From the NCBI GenBank assembly GCA_947561585.1, contig CANNZV010000267.1, positions 186,001-250,000 of the forward strand: a stretch of 64,000 nt of DNA. Direction: 5' to 3'. Under the pieces are notes generated by a model. It did not search any database, was not told the DNA's origin, and was given only the letters and a program-made list of their open reading frames with translations. How positions within the stretch are numbered: the stretch's first letter is position 1; each line of letters opens with the position of its first letter. A program made the position numbers and the translations under genes. This DNA is from Caprella mutica (Eukaryota > Arthropoda > Malacostraca > Amphipoda > Caprellidae). Positions 25,769-34,194 of the stretch are shown piece by piece.

Positions 25769-26788
25769 TTGAAAAAAAAAGACCGTATAGCAGCCCTTAT
25801 TCATTTAGGCAATTATCTACGCGAGCCGGGCGAATTATTGCAAGCGCACATGAAACGTGCGGAGTATAATAACCTATGGTTTACGCAAGAAAATCAAATG
25901 CGGATGCTGAGGGCAATAGCGAATGATATGCTTGCTGAACAGCCGCTCAAAACGTGGCTAGCTGCTTACGATATTCCTGAACAAACGACTGCGCCCAAAA
26001 CCGTTGGTTTAGTCTTAGCAGGCAATATTCCTTTGGTCGGTTTTCATGATATACTATGTGTGTTTGCGGCTGGGCATCGAGCGAAAATTAAATTGTCGGA
26101 AAAAGATAAATTCTTGTTGCCGCATTTGTTGGAGGTATTGGCGAAGTATGATGAGCGAACGGCAGATTATTTTGAAATAACGGAACGATTGGCTGATTAT
26201 CAGGCAGTTATCGCGACGGGAAGTAATAATTCGGCGCGTTATTTTGAGACTTATTTTGGTAAATATCCGCATATTATTCGCAAAAATAGAAATGGAATAG
26301 GCATACTCACAGGCGAAGAAACGGCGGAAGATTTTGCAGCTTTGGGCGAAGATATTTTTGCTTATTTTGGTTTGGGCTGTCGCAATGTGGCTAAGTTATA
26401 CTTACCAAAAGATTATCTATTCAGGACTTTAATGGAGGCTTTGCACGAATATCGAGAACTAGTTTTGCACAGCAAATACAAGAATAATTTTGACTATAAT
26501 TTTGCGCTTTTTACGCTTAATCAAATGCCAATTGTTAATAATGGTTGTTTGATTTTGATTGAAAACGAAACGTTTACCTCGCGTATTGCGGCCATGCATT
26601 ATGAATATTATGATAATCAAGCGGATTTGGAAGCGCAATTGACCAAGCAATTGGATGAAATTCAGGTCATTGTTTCTAAAGCGGATTTACAGACTTTGCC
26701 CTCGGTTCGATTTGGGCAGGCGCAGCGTCCGAGCTTGAGTGATTATGCGGATGGGGTGGATACGATGGCGTTTTTGTTGGGCTTGTAG
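25769..26788 (+). CDS. LuxC-like acyl-CoA reductase family protein
   Basis: A 339-residue member of the acyl-CoA reductase (LuxC, pfam05893) family that is common in Bacteroidota. The N-terminus contains VGLVLAGNIPLVGFHDIL, the nucleotide-binding-like segment; a catalytic cysteine, C204, lies in FGLGCRNVAKLYLP, as in LuxC-type thioester-forming enzymes. The C-terminal part carries SVRFGQAQRPSLSDYADGVDTM. The start is TTG at 25769: no ATG or GTG in frame precedes it and the first ATG inside (residue 28) would truncate the N-terminal helix. The stretch before it is a CATACAATCATACAATCAT-type short repeat without a good ribosome site. Its reaction is probably reduction of a fatty-acyl or aldehyde substrate, but the substrate is unknown. 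Confidence 0.82.
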   Translation: MKKKDRIAALIHLGNYLREPGELLQAHMKRAEYNNLWFTQENQMRMLRAIANDMLAEQPLKTWLAAYDIPEQTTAPKTVGLVLAGNIPLVGFHDILCVFAAGHRAKIKLSEKDKFLLPHLLEVLAKYDERTADYFEITERLADYQAVIATGSNNSARYFETYFGKYPHIIRKNRNGIGILTGEETAEDFAALGEDIFAYFGLGCRNVAKLYLPKDYLFRTLMEALHEYRELVLHSKYKNNFDYNFALFTLNQMPIVNNGCLILIENETFTSRIAAMHYEYYDNQADLEAQLTKQLDEIQVIVSKADLQTLPSVRFGQAQRPSLSDYADGVDTMAFLLGL

Positions 26789-26809
26789 ATGCGTGCCTGC
26801 TAGGTGTGC

Positions 26810-26856
26810 CTGCGGGTTTTACCCGCAGTTATTCATGGGGGAACTGCTTTGCAGTT
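26810..26856. repeat. Twin small hairpins after the acyl-CoA reductase gene
   Basis: CTGCGGGT-TTT-ACCCGCAG (26810-26828) followed by AACTGC-TTT-GCAGTT (26842-26856). There is no T run after the second, so they may act as mRNA-end stabilisers or be a short dispersed repeat. Confidence 0.65.
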
Positions 26857-26934
26857 GTGAGTAATTGGAGGCTTAATATTTTCTTAATTTTTGGAAAAAT
26901 GTGACCTTTTACCTTACTTTTTTTGTCTTAATGA

Positions 26935-26942
26935 TACATTTG
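26935..26942 (+). promoter_or_regulatory. TAnnTTTG element of the pabB gene
   Basis: TACATTTG, 30 bases before the ATG at 26972. Confidence 0.55.
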
Positions 26943-26971
26943 TCTTCCGTTTTATCATCTATTAAGCAAGC

Positions 26972-28276
26972 ATGACAGGAATCATCGAGGAAACAACAAC
27001 AGCAGAATTTTCGATAGCTTCTTTGGCAGTATTCAAAGAAAAAGCTTTTGCGTGGTTGCATCAATTTGAGGTGGCGACCTATTTGGATAGTAATGACTAT
27101 ACACAAGATAAATACGGCAAATACGAAGGCTTAATAGCGGCAGGAGTAGCGGCAGATATATTGCAAAAAGAGGCGACGAATGCTTTTCAAAACTTAGCCG
27201 ACTTCCATGCTGAAAAACGTGATTGGCTATTTGGTTTTTTGTCTTACGATTTAAAAAATGATGTCGAGCAATTGCAGTCGCAAAACGCCGATGACGCCGA
27301 CTTTCCAGAACTGCATTTCTTCCAACCGACTTATGTCATAGAAATTTTTAAAGAGACTATTCGCATTCACTCTAAGGCGGAAGCACCAGTTGTTGTCTTT
27401 GCTAAGATTATGCAGCAGGCACGTTTTTTGCCTTTGGCTATGCCTAAATTAACACTTAAAGCACGCACAAATAAAGCAGATTATTTGCGGACGGTTTCGA
27501 CTATTCGGGAACATATTCAGTTGGGTGATATTTATGAAATGAACTATTGTCAGGCCTTTTATGCGGAAGATGCGGAGGTGGATGCAGCGAGTTTGTTTTG
27601 GCAATTGAATAAGGCAAGTAAAGCGCCATTTTCGGCATTTTATAAACTAAATAAACACTATATTTTATGTGCTTCGCCGGAGCGATATATGCAAAAGCGG
27701 GGGCAGCAATTAATTAGTCAACCGATAAAAGGAACGGCTAAGCGTGGCAAGACTAAGGAAAGTGATAATACGCTGAAAATCAAGTTGTTAAATAGCAAGA
27801 AAGACCGTTCTGAAAATGTGATGATAGTCGATTTAGTGCGCAATGATTTGGGGCGAATTAGTGAAGCAGGTAGTGTGAAAGTCGAAGAGTTATTTGGTAT
27901 TTATGGCTTCTCTAATGTCTGGCAAATGATTTCGACGATTAGCGGCACTTTACCCAAAGAAATGACCTTTGCGGATGCACTAAAAGCGACTTTTCCGATG
28001 GGCAGTATGACTGGGGCGCCAAAGGTGAGTAGTATGCTTTTGATTGAAAAATACGAGGAGGTAAAGCGCAGCATTTACTCCGGTGCAGTGGGCTATATCA
28101 CGCCCGATGGCGACTTTGATTTTAATGTCGTTATTCGTTCGCTTTTGTATAATGCCGCTAAAAAAAAGTTGAGTTTTGAAGTTGGTGGCGCGATAGTTTA
28201 CGATAGTGAACCAGAAAAGGAATATGAGGAATGTTTGGTTAAAGCTGCTAATGTTTTTAAGACGGTGAACGGATAA
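26972..28276 (+). CDS. pabB: Aminodeoxychorismate synthase component I (PabB-like)
   Basis: A 434-residue chorismate-utilising enzyme of the anthranilate synthase component I family. The PIKGT signature with K253 is that of aminodeoxychorismate synthase (PabB), where the lysine forms a covalent intermediate; anthranilate synthases have PIAGT at this point. Other shared motifs are DLVRNDLGRI, SVKVEELFGIYGF, PMGSMTGAPKVSSMLLIEKYE and GAVGYITPDGDFDFNVVIRS. It makes 4-amino-4-deoxychorismate for folate synthesis with a glutaminase partner (PabA) not in this window. It ends before a strong terminator at 28344. Confidence 0.88.
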   Translation: MTGIIEETTTAEFSIASLAVFKEKAFAWLHQFEVATYLDSNDYTQDKYGKYEGLIAAGVAADILQKEATNAFQNLADFHAEKRDWLFGFLSYDLKNDVEQLQSQNADDADFPELHFFQPTYVIEIFKETIRIHSKAEAPVVVFAKIMQQARFLPLAMPKLTLKARTNKADYLRTVSTIREHIQLGDIYEMNYCQAFYAEDAEVDAASLFWQLNKASKAPFSAFYKLNKHYILCASPERYMQKRGQQLISQPIKGTAKRGKTKESDNTLKIKLLNSKKDRSENVMIVDLVRNDLGRISEAGSVKVEELFGIYGFSNVWQMISTISGTLPKEMTFADALKATFPMGSMTGAPKVSSMLLIEKYEEVKRSIYSGAVGYITPDGDFDFNVVIRSLLYNAAKKKLSFEVGGAIVYDSEPEKEYEECLVKAANVFKTVNG

Positions 28277-28343
28277 AAGGAGGGCATTCGTCAAGTGAAA
28301 CGACCGCCCACCGCCCACTTTCTATCCTTAAGTTTAAACGTAT

Positions 28344-28376
28344 AAACGGCTGCCGTGCAGACCACGACAGCCGTTT
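28344..28376. terminator. Convergent terminator between pabB and the choice-of-anchor B gene
   Basis: AAACGGCTG pairs with CAGCCGTTT over 9 bp around an inner CGTG-CAGAC-CACG hairpin. Confidence 0.75.
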
Positions 28377-28420
28377 CTCTCGTTCGATAATTTTCATCCA
28401 ACGGTTCAAAACCAGTGTCT

Positions 28421-30721
28421 CTAATGTTTCACCAATTTCTCAACAATTGTCTGTCCATTCAAGGTTAATTCCAGTACATAAATTCCAGAAACCAAACCAC
28501 GAGTATCTACATTAAAACCATTATACGCAAATTCATTAGTGCCCATGAGCACTGTTCTACCCGCCAAATCCGTCACTCTCCAAGTCGCTTCTGTTGCACT
28601 GCTATTGATGTTAATTGTCAATGCATTATCAAAAGGGTTCGGAAAGATACTTACATTTTCTGAATTGCCCAAATCATGCACACCTGTCATGATGACGAAT
28701 ATGCCTGAAATACTAGTACAGCCATTTGCATCGGTTACTTCTACGGTATAGTCGCCATCAACAGTTGGCGTAAAAACTTGATTAGTTTCACCTTCCAGAA
28801 GTAGTCCTTCATTGTACCATTGGTAGCTAGCCCCTTCGGAAGCCACTAAATCGCCCCCATCGTAGCTAATGGAAGCAGGGATAAGTTCATGGTATTCGGC
28901 AGCAATAGAACCGCTGGCTGTGCATTGATTAAGATACCCAATGACGCTATAGGAACCGCCATCCATTATATTGAGGGTATTGTCATTTTCATTTTCAATG
29001 ATTTCTTCATTCAAATACCAGACATAATTATTGTAAATATCATCTGCTTCAAAAACAGCCTCCGTGCCAGGGCAAAGTGGGAATGCACTATCGGTATTGA
29101 TAGACAAAGTGCCCAAATCCGCTGGTTCGAGGAGGATGCCGCTTGAGGTAGCACCACATTCGCCATCGCCATTGAAAGCTAAGAAATAGTATTCTCCATG
29201 TTCTGGAGTTTCTAAGATATTGCCAAATTGCCCAGAAATTTGCGTGCCATTCCAATACCATTCGTAATATTCTGCGCCTTCGTCAGCCGTCAAAGTAGCG
29301 ATGTCGCTTTCGCAAAAATCAATATTTTCGGTAGAAGTGTAGCTGCCACTAGGGTAGGGAATAGCTGCTGTTTCAATAGCTGAAGTTGTTGAAACACAGT
29401 GTTGCTGCGCAATGGTAGCCGAATAATTACCCGTTTGGTTAGCATAAATACTTAAGCCGTTTGCTTCTTCTATGGGCGCGTCGTCCAAATACCATTGGTA
29501 AGATTCGCCATTAGGTGGCAACTGTAAAGTCACGCCGCTGCCTTGGCAGAAAGTCGTTTCGCCGGTTTCGATAATAAACGCATCTGGATAGCTCGCTGTT
29601 TCGACAGGGATTAGACTGATGTCTGCACTCATTTCCAAGACAAATAGACCTCGGTGTGTATCAGAGGCTAAAATCAAGCCGGAAGGTAAAAATGGATAGG
29701 CGCCCCAACAGCCTGTAAAACCGCCGTAATCAGTATTATCTGGCTCGGTATCGTAGCCTGCTACTTGTATCACATCATTAGGATTAGAAATATCAAAAAC
29801 CTGAATACCATCGTGATAATAGGAGGCAAATAAGTAATTGCCGCGTATAAATGGATTGTGAACAATACTGCCTGTCGCATCTGGTGCTAGCAATTCTGAA
29901 CGGAACAAATCAATGACTGCCATATCCGTCAAATCACTAACATCTACCGATTTTACACTTGTATTATGCGTTTCATCCACCATAATGAGCGTATTGCCAT
30001 CTTCGGACAACCAGCTTGCGTGATTATAACCTTCCTCTGGATATTGGTCAATAGAACCTAAAAGCATCGGATTGGCAGGGTCAGCATTGAAGTCATAGAC
30101 ATTCAAACCTGGATTGCCATGGGAGGCATAGGCAATGCCATCACGTACATAAATATCGTGCACATAGCCGCCAGCTAAAGTAGGACTAGCCAAAACGGGT
30201 GGGTTCACTTTATCTACATTGAGGTCATAAATCGTCACATTACCCGGCACATTTCCGCCTACGGCAAATAGCCAACCTAAGTCGGTATCAATGAAAATAT
30301 TGTGTGCAGTGGTGAATTGGTCGGTCATTTGGTTCACCATTTTCACGGTGTCCGGCAATTCACTCATATCAAAAACCATCATGCCCTCCGTGCAGTTATC
30401 ACAAACCGAATAAGCGAAGTCTTGGTAGGTTTTCATATCGCGCCAAATAGTGGCTGAACCGCCTGTATAAGCGTCCACTTCTACTGGATTAGTAGGGTCT
30501 GCTAAGTCAAAGAAATGTATAAAAGCAGAAGAACCCATGATGGCGTATTCATTGCCATTGCAGTCCACATGTCCCCAAACTTCATTGTAGCTTAAGTTGC
30601 CTGCATCTGGTAAACTGGGGTCTTGCCAAGTTCCTAATAAGGTCATATTATTAGCTTGTTGTGCTTGCAGATTTAAAGCAAAAACAAGAGCAAAAAAGAG
30701 AAAGAAGTAGCGTGTTTTCAT
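28421..30721 (-). CDS. T9SS-exported choice-of-anchor B / LVIVD-like propeller protein
   Basis: A 766-residue secreted protein. Signal peptide MKTRYFFLFFALVFALNLQA, then a propeller of the choice-of-anchor B type (GTWQDPSLPDAGNLSYNEVW, AIMGSSAFIHFFDLADPTNP and further FDL/DVS-x-DP-x-NP units) to about residue 370. Ig-like modules follow, each with a Q/EWY core (SYQWYLDDAP, YYEWYWNGTQ, NYVWYLNEEI, SYQWYNEG). The end is a T9SS type A sorting domain starting SIFPNPFDN and finishing ALE-type VEKLVKH. It is a probable surface or secreted protein; no catalytic residues were recognised. A convergent pabB lies downstream. Confidence 0.87.
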   Translation of the reverse strand: MKTRYFFLFFALVFALNLQAQQANNMTLLGTWQDPSLPDAGNLSYNEVWGHVDCNGNEYAIMGSSAFIHFFDLADPTNPVEVDAYTGGSATIWRDMKTYQDFAYSVCDNCTEGMMVFDMSELPDTVKMVNQMTDQFTTAHNIFIDTDLGWLFAVGGNVPGNVTIYDLNVDKVNPPVLASPTLAGGYVHDIYVRDGIAYASHGNPGLNVYDFNADPANPMLLGSIDQYPEEGYNHASWLSEDGNTLIMVDETHNTSVKSVDVSDLTDMAVIDLFRSELLAPDATGSIVHNPFIRGNYLFASYYHDGIQVFDISNPNDVIQVAGYDTEPDNTDYGGFTGCWGAYPFLPSGLILASDTHRGLFVLEMSADISLIPVETASYPDAFIIETGETTFCQGSGVTLQLPPNGESYQWYLDDAPIEEANGLSIYANQTGNYSATIAQQHCVSTTSAIETAAIPYPSGSYTSTENIDFCESDIATLTADEGAEYYEWYWNGTQISGQFGNILETPEHGEYYFLAFNGDGECGATSSGILLEPADLGTLSINTDSAFPLCPGTEAVFEADDIYNNYVWYLNEEIIENENDNTLNIMDGGSYSVIGYLNQCTASGSIAAEYHELIPASISYDGGDLVASEGASYQWYNEGLLLEGETNQVFTPTVDGDYTVEVTDANGCTSISGIFVIMTGVHDLGNSENVSIFPNPFDNALTININSSATEATWRVTDLAGRTVLMGTNEFAYNGFNVDTRGLVSGIYVLELTLNGQTIVEKLVKH

Positions 30722-30956
30722 TGAGAAATAGTTTTTAGGATGCCCACCTACGGTAAACGGTTCACGGCGTGATAGACACCTTTATGTTGAAATAAAGAAA
30801 CGTAGTTATTAGTGAAAATATTGAAAGGCTCGTATTACTGTTTTATTGGAATGAGTAGATGAGGAGCAAATGTCGTTAAAATAGAGGAAGTTCACCTGTT
30901 TTTTTGTGATTTTGTCGGCTAGAGGGGGTAATTCTTAATTTCCAATTCCTAATTAT

Positions 30957-31436
30957 TTACTCTTTCTCCTGTGCAATTTCTACCACTTCTCCATCCGTTA
31001 TTCTTACTAAATCAGCTGGCGCAACGCGCATCAGTAAGCCTCTTTGTCCGGCATTGACCAATATCTCATCGTAGAGAATAATATGCTCATCAAAGTAAGT
31101 GGGGAATGCTTTTTTCATGCCCAATGGCGAACAACCACCACGCACATAACCCGTCAATGGGGTCAAGGATTTGAGGGGAATTAATGCCGTCTTCTTATTA
31201 CCACTTGCTTTGGCAATAGCTTTGTAATTCAGGTGCATATCTATCGGCACGACGGCTACGAAATATCCCGTTTTGTCGCCTTTTCCGATTAATGTTTTAA
31301 AGACTTGATCTCGCTCTAAATTGGCTTCGTCAATCAATTTAGTCGTGCGTAACTCCTCATCACCATACGGATACTCAAATATTTTGTAGGCTATTTTTGC
31401 TTGCTCTAAGAGGCGTAATGCGTTGGTCTTTTTCAT
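30957..31436 (-). CDS. ybaK: Cys-tRNA(Pro)/Cys-tRNA(Cys) deacylase YbaK/EbsC
   Basis: A 159-residue YbaK-type editing protein: TNALRLLEQAKIAYKIFEYP at the start, DQVFKTLIGKGDKTGYFVAVVP, the catalytic-site lysine region, KALIPLKSLTPLTGYVRGGCSPLGMKKAFPTYFDE, and ILVNAGQRGLLMRVAPADLV. These features mark the YbaK subgroup (hydrolysis of mischarged Cys-tRNA(Pro)), with the conserved G-G-x-S/C-P-x-G loop. Length is normal. It stands divergent to the AlkB-like gene, with only 58 bases between their start codons, so promoters are shared or overlapping. Confidence 0.92.
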   Translation of the reverse strand: MKKTNALRLLEQAKIAYKIFEYPYGDEELRTTKLIDEANLERDQVFKTLIGKGDKTGYFVAVVPIDMHLNYKAIAKASGNKKTALIPLKSLTPLTGYVRGGCSPLGMKKAFPTYFDEHIILYDEILVNAGQRGLLMRVAPADLVRITDGEVVEIAQEKE

Positions 31437-31462
31437 TAGATATTCAACAATTTATTATTGCT

Positions 31463-31470
31463 TATATTTG
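31463..31470 (+). promoter_or_regulatory. TAnnTTTG element of the AlkB-like gene
   Basis: TATATTTG, 25 bases before the ATG at 31495. Confidence 0.55.
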
Positions 31471-31494
31471 TGTTAAAAATTATAACAATCAAAT

Positions 31495-32109
31495 ATGGAC
31501 TTATTCAAGCAAAGAAACGATAAAAACGAAAAAAAAGTTCTCGACTTAGCGAATGCACAGGTCGAATATTACCCACACTTTTTCACCAAAGAAGAAGCGG
31601 ATACCTATTATCAAGTGCTTTTAGAAACAAGTAAATGGCAACAAGATGATATTACTATCTTCGGGAAAACCATGCCTATTCCTCGACTGCAAGCTTGGTA
31701 TGGCGACCCAGATAAAGGCTATACCTATTCGGGTATCAAACTGATACCACATCCTTGGACAACACCGCTTTTAGAAATAAAAGCACGTATAGAAGCAGTG
31801 GCAAAAGTCAACTTTAATAGCGTATTACTCAATCAATATCGAACAGGAAAGGACAGCAATGGCTGGCATGCTGATGATGAAAAAGATTTGGGACAAAATC
31901 CGGTGATTGGCTCTGTCAGTCTAGGGCAAGAACGCGCCTTTCATTTTAGAAATATTAAAGATAAAACTCAGAAAGCAAAGCTAAATCTGACACATGGTAG
32001 TTTTTTGCTGATGGCGGGGGAGACGCAACATTATTGGCATCATCAAGTGCCGAAAACAGCGCGGAAAGTGGAAACACGGATAAATTTGACCTTTCGGGTG
32101 GTGAAATAG
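31495..32109 (+). CDS. alkB: AlkB-like 2-oxoglutarate/Fe(II) dioxygenase
   Basis: A 204-residue AlkB-family enzyme. The metal-binding H-x-D is H125-A-D127 in NGWHADDEKDLG, and the distal His is in YWHHQVPKT (H183 likely). The 2-oxoglutarate-binding arginines are in TRINLTFR near the end. The layout (substrate lid, IPRLQAWYGD with its aromatic-R-x-x-x-W, PVIGSVSLGQERAF) resembles the ALKBH2/3-like bacterial group, so its likely job is direct repair of 1-methyladenine and 3-methylcytosine in DNA or RNA. Substrate preference is inferred from family only. Divergent to ybaK, convergent to the aquaporin gene. Confidence 0.9.
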   Translation: MDLFKQRNDKNEKKVLDLANAQVEYYPHFFTKEEADTYYQVLLETSKWQQDDITIFGKTMPIPRLQAWYGDPDKGYTYSGIKLIPHPWTTPLLEIKARIEAVAKVNFNSVLLNQYRTGKDSNGWHADDEKDLGQNPVIGSVSLGQERAFHFRNIKDKTQKAKLNLTHGSFLLMAGETQHYWHHQVPKTARKVETRINLTFRVVK

Positions 32110-32116
32110 GTGTTTA

Positions 32117-32761
32117 TTAGTTTTCTCTCATTACTTTCCAAGTCAGACTAGCCAATATTGCTCCGACTATTGGTGCAACTATATAAAGCCATAAATCAGA
32201 GCTATTTCCAGAGACTATAGCAGGGGCAATAGACCTTGCAGGGTTCATAGATGCGCCAGTTATTGGCCCTGCAAATAAGGCTTCTAGCATCACTGTAGCT
32301 CCGACGGCAATTCCGGTGAATGGACTAACTGCTTTGTTTTGACTGACAAATAGAATGACGAGCATTAAAAAATAAGTCAATATAATCTCTAAAATAAAAG
32401 ATTGTTGCCAACCCCCGTAGGGTAATGTTGCGCCTAGATTTTCGTGGTCTTTAAACAAGAAACGCAAAGTGCCAGAAGCTAGAAAAGCACCTAGTAATTG
32501 AGCCGCCAAATAAGCCAATAAATCCTTTCTGTCAAATCTATCGGTCAAGGAAAAAGCAATAGAAACGGCAGGATTAATATGTGCGCCGGAGATAGCTCCA
32601 AAGGTATAAATCATGACCGTAACAATAAGTCCAAAAGTCATAGCAATACCGACATGACTGACTGTGCCGTTGGTGACATCATTAATGATAATCGCACCAG
32701 TCCCGCAAAATACAAGCGCAAATGTTCCTATCAATTCAGCTAAATACCTCTTCATTTTCAT
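32117..32761 (-). CDS. MIP/aquaporin family channel
   Basis: A 214-residue aquaporin-family protein with six transmembrane segments. Both pore motifs are intact: GAHINPAVS (N63) and SMNPARSIAPA (N173). The start is MKMKRYLAELIGTFALVFCG. Short loops and the A-R-S after the second NPA are typical of a bacterial AqpZ/NIP-like member; whether it transports water, glycerol or another solute cannot be told from what is visible. Convergent with alkB (8 bases between stops). Confidence 0.9.
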   Translation of the reverse strand: MKMKRYLAELIGTFALVFCGTGAIIINDVTNGTVSHVGIAMTFGLIVTVMIYTFGAISGAHINPAVSIAFSLTDRFDRKDLLAYLAAQLLGAFLASGTLRFLFKDHENLGATLPYGGWQQSFILEIILTYFLMLVILFVSQNKAVSPFTGIAVGATVMLEALFAGPITGASMNPARSIAPAIVSGNSSDLWLYIVAPIVGAILASLTWKVMREN

Positions 32762-33151
32762 GCTATTATCTCTTAAAAATAGGAAATTATTCAGAGTAGC
32801 AAAACTATGAAAATAATTGGAGTTGGAGAATTTCTAAGGCGAAGAAATGAGGAGCTAAAAGGACTAAGTGAAAAGAACTAAATAATTTATACCATTATGC
32901 TTGTTCTTTTTCCTTTTAAAAAACACAAAAAATAAGTCCATAACTCGGCTATGCACTGATTTTTTGAATTCTTTAAAAGAAAAAATAACGGCGCATTATG
33001 GCACAACTTATTTAATTCTTTTCTCTAATGATATAGCAAAACTAGACTTGAACCACTAGACGAATAAATGAATAAAATTTAAAATCTATTTTTTACCCTT
33101 CCTTAATGTTACTTTTGCACCACATTTTATCTTCATAATCAGACGAACCAC
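32762..33151. other. Intergenic region with a family B palindrome (copy 4)
   Basis: 390 bases without a gene. A palindrome at about 32870-33023 pairs AAAGAACTAAATAATT and TACCATTATGC arms with their complements; its core is AAAAAATAAGTCCATAACTC (compare CCGTAGCTACGG in copies 2 and 3) continuing GGCTATGCACTGATTTTTT. A TACTTTTG promoter element lies at 33110-33117 for the next gene. Confidence 0.75.
33110..33117 (+). promoter_or_regulatory. TAnnTTTG element of the kinase gene
   Basis: TACTTTTG, 35 bases before the ATG at 33152. Confidence 0.5.
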
Positions 33152-34119
33152 ATGTATTCAACTTTCAAGAATTACCTTTTAAAAATCACTAAGGCTTCCA
33201 CTTGCGAAGAACTAGAAATTATACAGTCTTTATGGAGCGGTTATGGTAAGGTTTCGCGCTATCAATTGGTCGGTTCATCGCTTGATACTGTTGTGGTTAA
33301 ATGTATTGCACTCGAACAATCAAATGGACATCCGAGAGGTTGGAACACCAATAATTCGCACAATAGAAAGGTGAAATCCTATCAAGTAGAGACCTATTGG
33401 TACGAGCATTGGAGCAAGTCTTGCACTGCTGCTTGTCGCATTCCGAAGTTTATGGGCTCGTATGCAGAAGGGCAAAATCAGTGGATTATTTTGGAAGATT
33501 TGGATACCAATTATCCCTTACGAAAGTACGAATTGGAGCTTTCGGAAGTAAAAGCCTGTTTGAAATGGTTGGCTAATTTTCACGCCACTTTTCTACACCA
33601 AAAACCGACGGGTTTGTGGGAAGTTGGTACTTATTGGCATTTGGCAACGCGACCGGATGAATTGGAAAAAATGCAGCATCAAACCCTACAATCAAAAGCC
33701 ATTTGATTGATAATATTTTAAACAACTGCCACTATCAGACCATCGTACACGGCGATGCTAAACTCGCTAATTTTTGTTTTTCGGAAGATGGAAAACAAAT
33801 CGCTGCTGTCGATTTTCAGTACGTCGGCGGCGGCTGTGGCATGAAAGATGTGGCTTATTTTTTAGGTAGTTGTTTGTCTAGTTATGAATGTGAAATTTAT
33901 GAAAAAGAACTATTGGCGTTTTATTTTTCGGAACTGCAAAAAGCATTGAAAATAGCGACCTCGTCTATTGATTTCAACGCCTTAGAAACAGAATGGCGCA
34001 GGCTGTATCCCTTTGTTTGTACGGATTTTACGCGCTTTCTATTGGGGTGGATGCCGACGCATCAGAAGGTGAATAAGTATCATTTGGAGAAGATGAATTT
34101 GGTGTTGGCGGGCTTGTAA
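33152..34119 (+). pseudogene. Small-molecule kinase (EcKinase/APH-like), frameshifted
   Basis: Two adjacent frames together make one kinase-like protein of about 322 residues. The first (33152-33706, 184 aa) holds the N-lobe: YQLVGSSLDTVVVKCIAL, WIILEDLDTNYP and the FHATFLH region. The second, in a different frame from a TTG at 33703, holds the catalytic C-lobe: VHGDAKLANFCFS (HGDxxxxN) and AVDFQYVGGGCGMKDVAYFLG with the metal-binding D. The family is the ecdysteroid-kinase-like or phosphotransferase group also seen in marine bacteria. The two frames overlap in the 4 bases TTGA, and no ribosome site or plausible start begins the second. A one-base deletion just before 33703 would explain it; whether it is a real mutation or a sequencing error is open. 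Confidence 0.8.
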
Positions 34120-34175
34120 AGAAAGAGTTTTTCGATAAAATAGATTAGAGTACTTTTATCGAAAACCTTTCTTTT
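34119..34175. terminator. Bidirectional terminator after the kinase gene
   Basis: AAAGAAAGAGTTTTTCGATA and its near complement TTATCGAAAACCTTTCTTTT make a long stem around about 13 bases, between two convergent genes. Confidence 0.85.
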
Positions 34176-34194
34176 ACTGGAAATAGCATAAACC

